Shown: positions 5,276 to 6,556 of the stretch, one piece after another
Position numbering within the stretch: the stretch's first letter is position 1
Layout of the letters: the number at the start of each line of letters is the position of its first letter
NCBI GenBank assembly: GCA_013813945.1
Contig: JACCQV010001203.1
Coordinates: forward strand, 1-6,556
Direction of reading: 5' to 3'
Length of the DNA: 6,556 nt
Origin: Deltaproteobacteria bacterium
GTDB taxonomy: Bacteria > Myxococcota_A > Polyangia > Haliangiales > Haliangiaceae
Made by a program: the position numbers and the translations under genes
The notes under the pieces: generated by a model
What the model saw: only the letters and a program-made list of their open reading frames with translations
Told to the model about the DNA's origin: nothing
Database searches by the model: none

Positions 5276-6556
5276 CTCTGCGGCCACCACCGGGCCCACA
5301 GGTCTCCGTCGGCCGCCTCCGCGTCGATGCTGCGCGTGCGATCGTGAAGCTGCGCGAATACCAGCTCGTCGATCGCACGGCCTGGGTGCTCGAAGCGATC
5401 CGTGCAGCGGTCGCTTCGGGCGCGACCTCGATCGAGCTGCGCGGCGACTCCAATGATGTGTGGCTGCAATGGGCCGGTGCGCCGCTGTCCGCCGACGAGC
5501 TACCACGCCTGTTCGACGAGCTGGTGAGCCCCGAACCCACCGCGGAGCGCCACGGCATCCGCTTGCTCGCCGCCGCGGTCAACAGCGGGCTGGGCATGAA
5601 CCCCGCGTACATCGATGTCATCGCCGTCACCGCGACCGTCGCGACGCGGGTGCGCTACACCCCGGACGTCCTCGAGGCTCCCGACGGCGACCTCGCCGAA
5701 GCGCCCCTCCGACGGCTTGCGAGCGAGGGGATGGAGGAGATCGAACCGCCGCATGGTGCGCCACCCGGGATGATCGTTCACCTGCGCCGGCGCGCGGGTC
5801 TCGAGGTGGTTCGGTACCTGTTGCGCGGCGCAGAGCCTCCCGAGATCGAGCTCGCGCGAGCGAGCTGCCAGAACATCACCGTGCCGCTGCGGATTGGCTC
5901 GCTCGTGCTTGACCGCAAGATCCTCGGCAACGATCTCGTGCGGGTCCCGCTCGGGGACAATCTCGACGGGTTCCTCGCGATCACCGATCCGGCCTCGCGA
6001 CGCAGCGCTTCGCCTGGCGTCACGATGGAGATCGCCGAGTGCGGAGTGGTGCTCGAGACCTCATCGCTCGAGCTCGATCTCGAGCCGCGGCACACCATCC
6101 CGATCCGACTGATGATCGATGCGCCGAAGATGCCGACCAATGCATCGCGTTCCGAGGTCCGCCGCGACGCACACCCGATGACCACAGCGATCGCGCGGGG
6201 CCGCATCGTGGTTCCGGATCTGATCCAGGCGCTCGTCCGCATGCTCGCCGACGAGCCCGTCGATCAGCGCGCTCGCAGCGCCGCGCTCGGCCTGATCGCC
6301 GCGGTGATCGCCGGCCACGAATGGAGCGAGACCGCACAGGCGTTGATCGGTCCGCTGCGTGCACTTGCCGACCTTCCGCTCGTGCGCGATGCCGTCGGCA
6401 CGCCACGCCCCATCGCGGCCGGGTGGAGAAGCTTCCACCATCGTGGGCGATCGCCAGTCTCGTCTTCGCTCGCACCCTGGATGAGCGACGTGCTGTGGAT
6501 CCCGCCGGGTGATCCCGCGGAGTGGATCGTCGGCAGCTCGGATCCCGATGCGATGA
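5272..6556 (+). CDS. Divergent Hsp90-like paralogue with degenerate ATP-binding site (C-terminus beyond window)
   Basis: The frame is open for 428 codons from the ATG to the window edge with no stop. The start is fixed by the ATGA overlap with the ATPase gene and a G-rich GGGGG at 5264-5268. Hand alignment to the partner suggests the same fold without catalytic residues. LEAIRAAVASGA (40-51) matches the N box but keeps only Glu41; the Asn and Asp positions are Ala45 and Ala48. QWAGAP (66-71) replaces the G1 box, with Trp67 at the adenine-binding Asp. HGIRLLAAAVNSG (94-106) replaces the Gly-rich G2 loop. Downstream, NASRSEVRRDAHP (290-302) matches the partner's LSRDNVRRDEHF, supporting common descent of the second domain too. 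LADLPLVRDAVGTPRP near 372-387 is unassigned. I infer a non-hydrolysing structural or regulatory partner. The alternative is a fold-alike that merely resembles GHKL proteins; a profile search would settle this. Confidence 0.82.
   Translation, partial: MTLRPPPGPQVSVGRLRVDAARAIVKLREYQLVDRTAWVLEAIRAAVASGATSIELRGDSNDVWLQWAGAPLSADELPRLFDELVSPEPTAERHGIRLLAAAVNSGLGMNPAYIDVIAVTATVATRVRYTPDVLEAPDGDLAEAPLRRLASEGMEEIEPPHGAPPGMIVHLRRRAGLEVVRYLLRGAEPPEIELARASCQNITVPLRIGSLVLDRKILGNDLVRVPLGDNLDGFLAITDPASRRSASPGVTMEIAECGVVLETSSLELDLEPRHTIPIRLMIDAPKMPTNASRSEVRRDAHPMTTAIARGRIVVPDLIQALVRMLADEPVDQRARSAALGLIAAVIAGHEWSETAQALIGPLRALADLPLVRDAVGTPRPIAAGWRSFHHRGRSPVSSSLAPWMSDVLWIPPGDPAEWIVGSSDPDAM

Noticed and set aside
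4319..5506. Long minus-strand frame (395 codons) opposite the Hsp90-like pair.
   Set aside because: It is antisense to two genes with recognisable motifs and spans their junction. Its composition is Arg/Ala/His-rich without any motif.
6487..6556. DVLWIPPGDP in the second Hsp90-like protein resembles DVWWVPLVDP in the first, suggesting the paralogy extends further.
   Set aside because: Spacing from the shared SRxxVRRD motif differs greatly (about 114 versus 62 residues), so the match may be chance. A profile alignment is needed.

Overview
The window is GC-rich, with strong G/C preference at third codon positions. It most likely comes from a myxobacterium (phylum Myxococcota, perhaps class Polyangia). 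The best sequence clue is a MYXO-CTERM-type tail (GCGC, hydrophobic segment, RRRR) on one exported protein. DUF2330 proteins, of which there are three here, are also common in this group. The assignment is inferred from family knowledge, not from a marker gene.

Left half, minus strand (1-3474): a tandem array of three DUF2330-family exported proteins, transcribed right to left. The first gene (1915-3474, 519 aa) has a signal peptide and a MYXO-CTERM tail. The second (288-1814, 508 aa) has a signal peptide and a plain glycine/methionine-rich C-terminal membrane helix. The third (1-291) is cut by the window edge and is a near-copy of the second: about 93% nucleotide identity over 291 aligned bases, with 3 amino acid changes in 97. 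The second and third genes overlap by ATGA, and the codons of the second gene's tail supply the Shine-Dalgarno sequence of the third.

Middle (3475-3637): a short divergent intergenic region. It carries no obvious Shine-Dalgarno for either flanking gene. It does hold a short reading frame with coding-like base usage that ends at 3599 and may be the 3' remnant of a lost gene.

Right half, plus strand (3638-6556): two ATGA-coupled genes. The first (3638-5275, 545 aa) is an Hsp90-like (GHKL) ATPase with intact N, G1 and G2 boxes. The second (5272 to the window end, open at the 3' side) appears to be a divergent paralogue. It keeps the N-box glutamate but lacks the Asn, Asp and Gly residues needed for ATP and Mg binding, while sharing a SRxxVRRDxH motif with its partner. 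The most interesting hypothesis for the window is that the two form a complex of an active and a pseudo-ATPase Hsp90-like subunit. The sequence does not reveal the client or process. No RNA genes, mobile elements, CRISPR arrays or convincing rho-independent terminators were seen.
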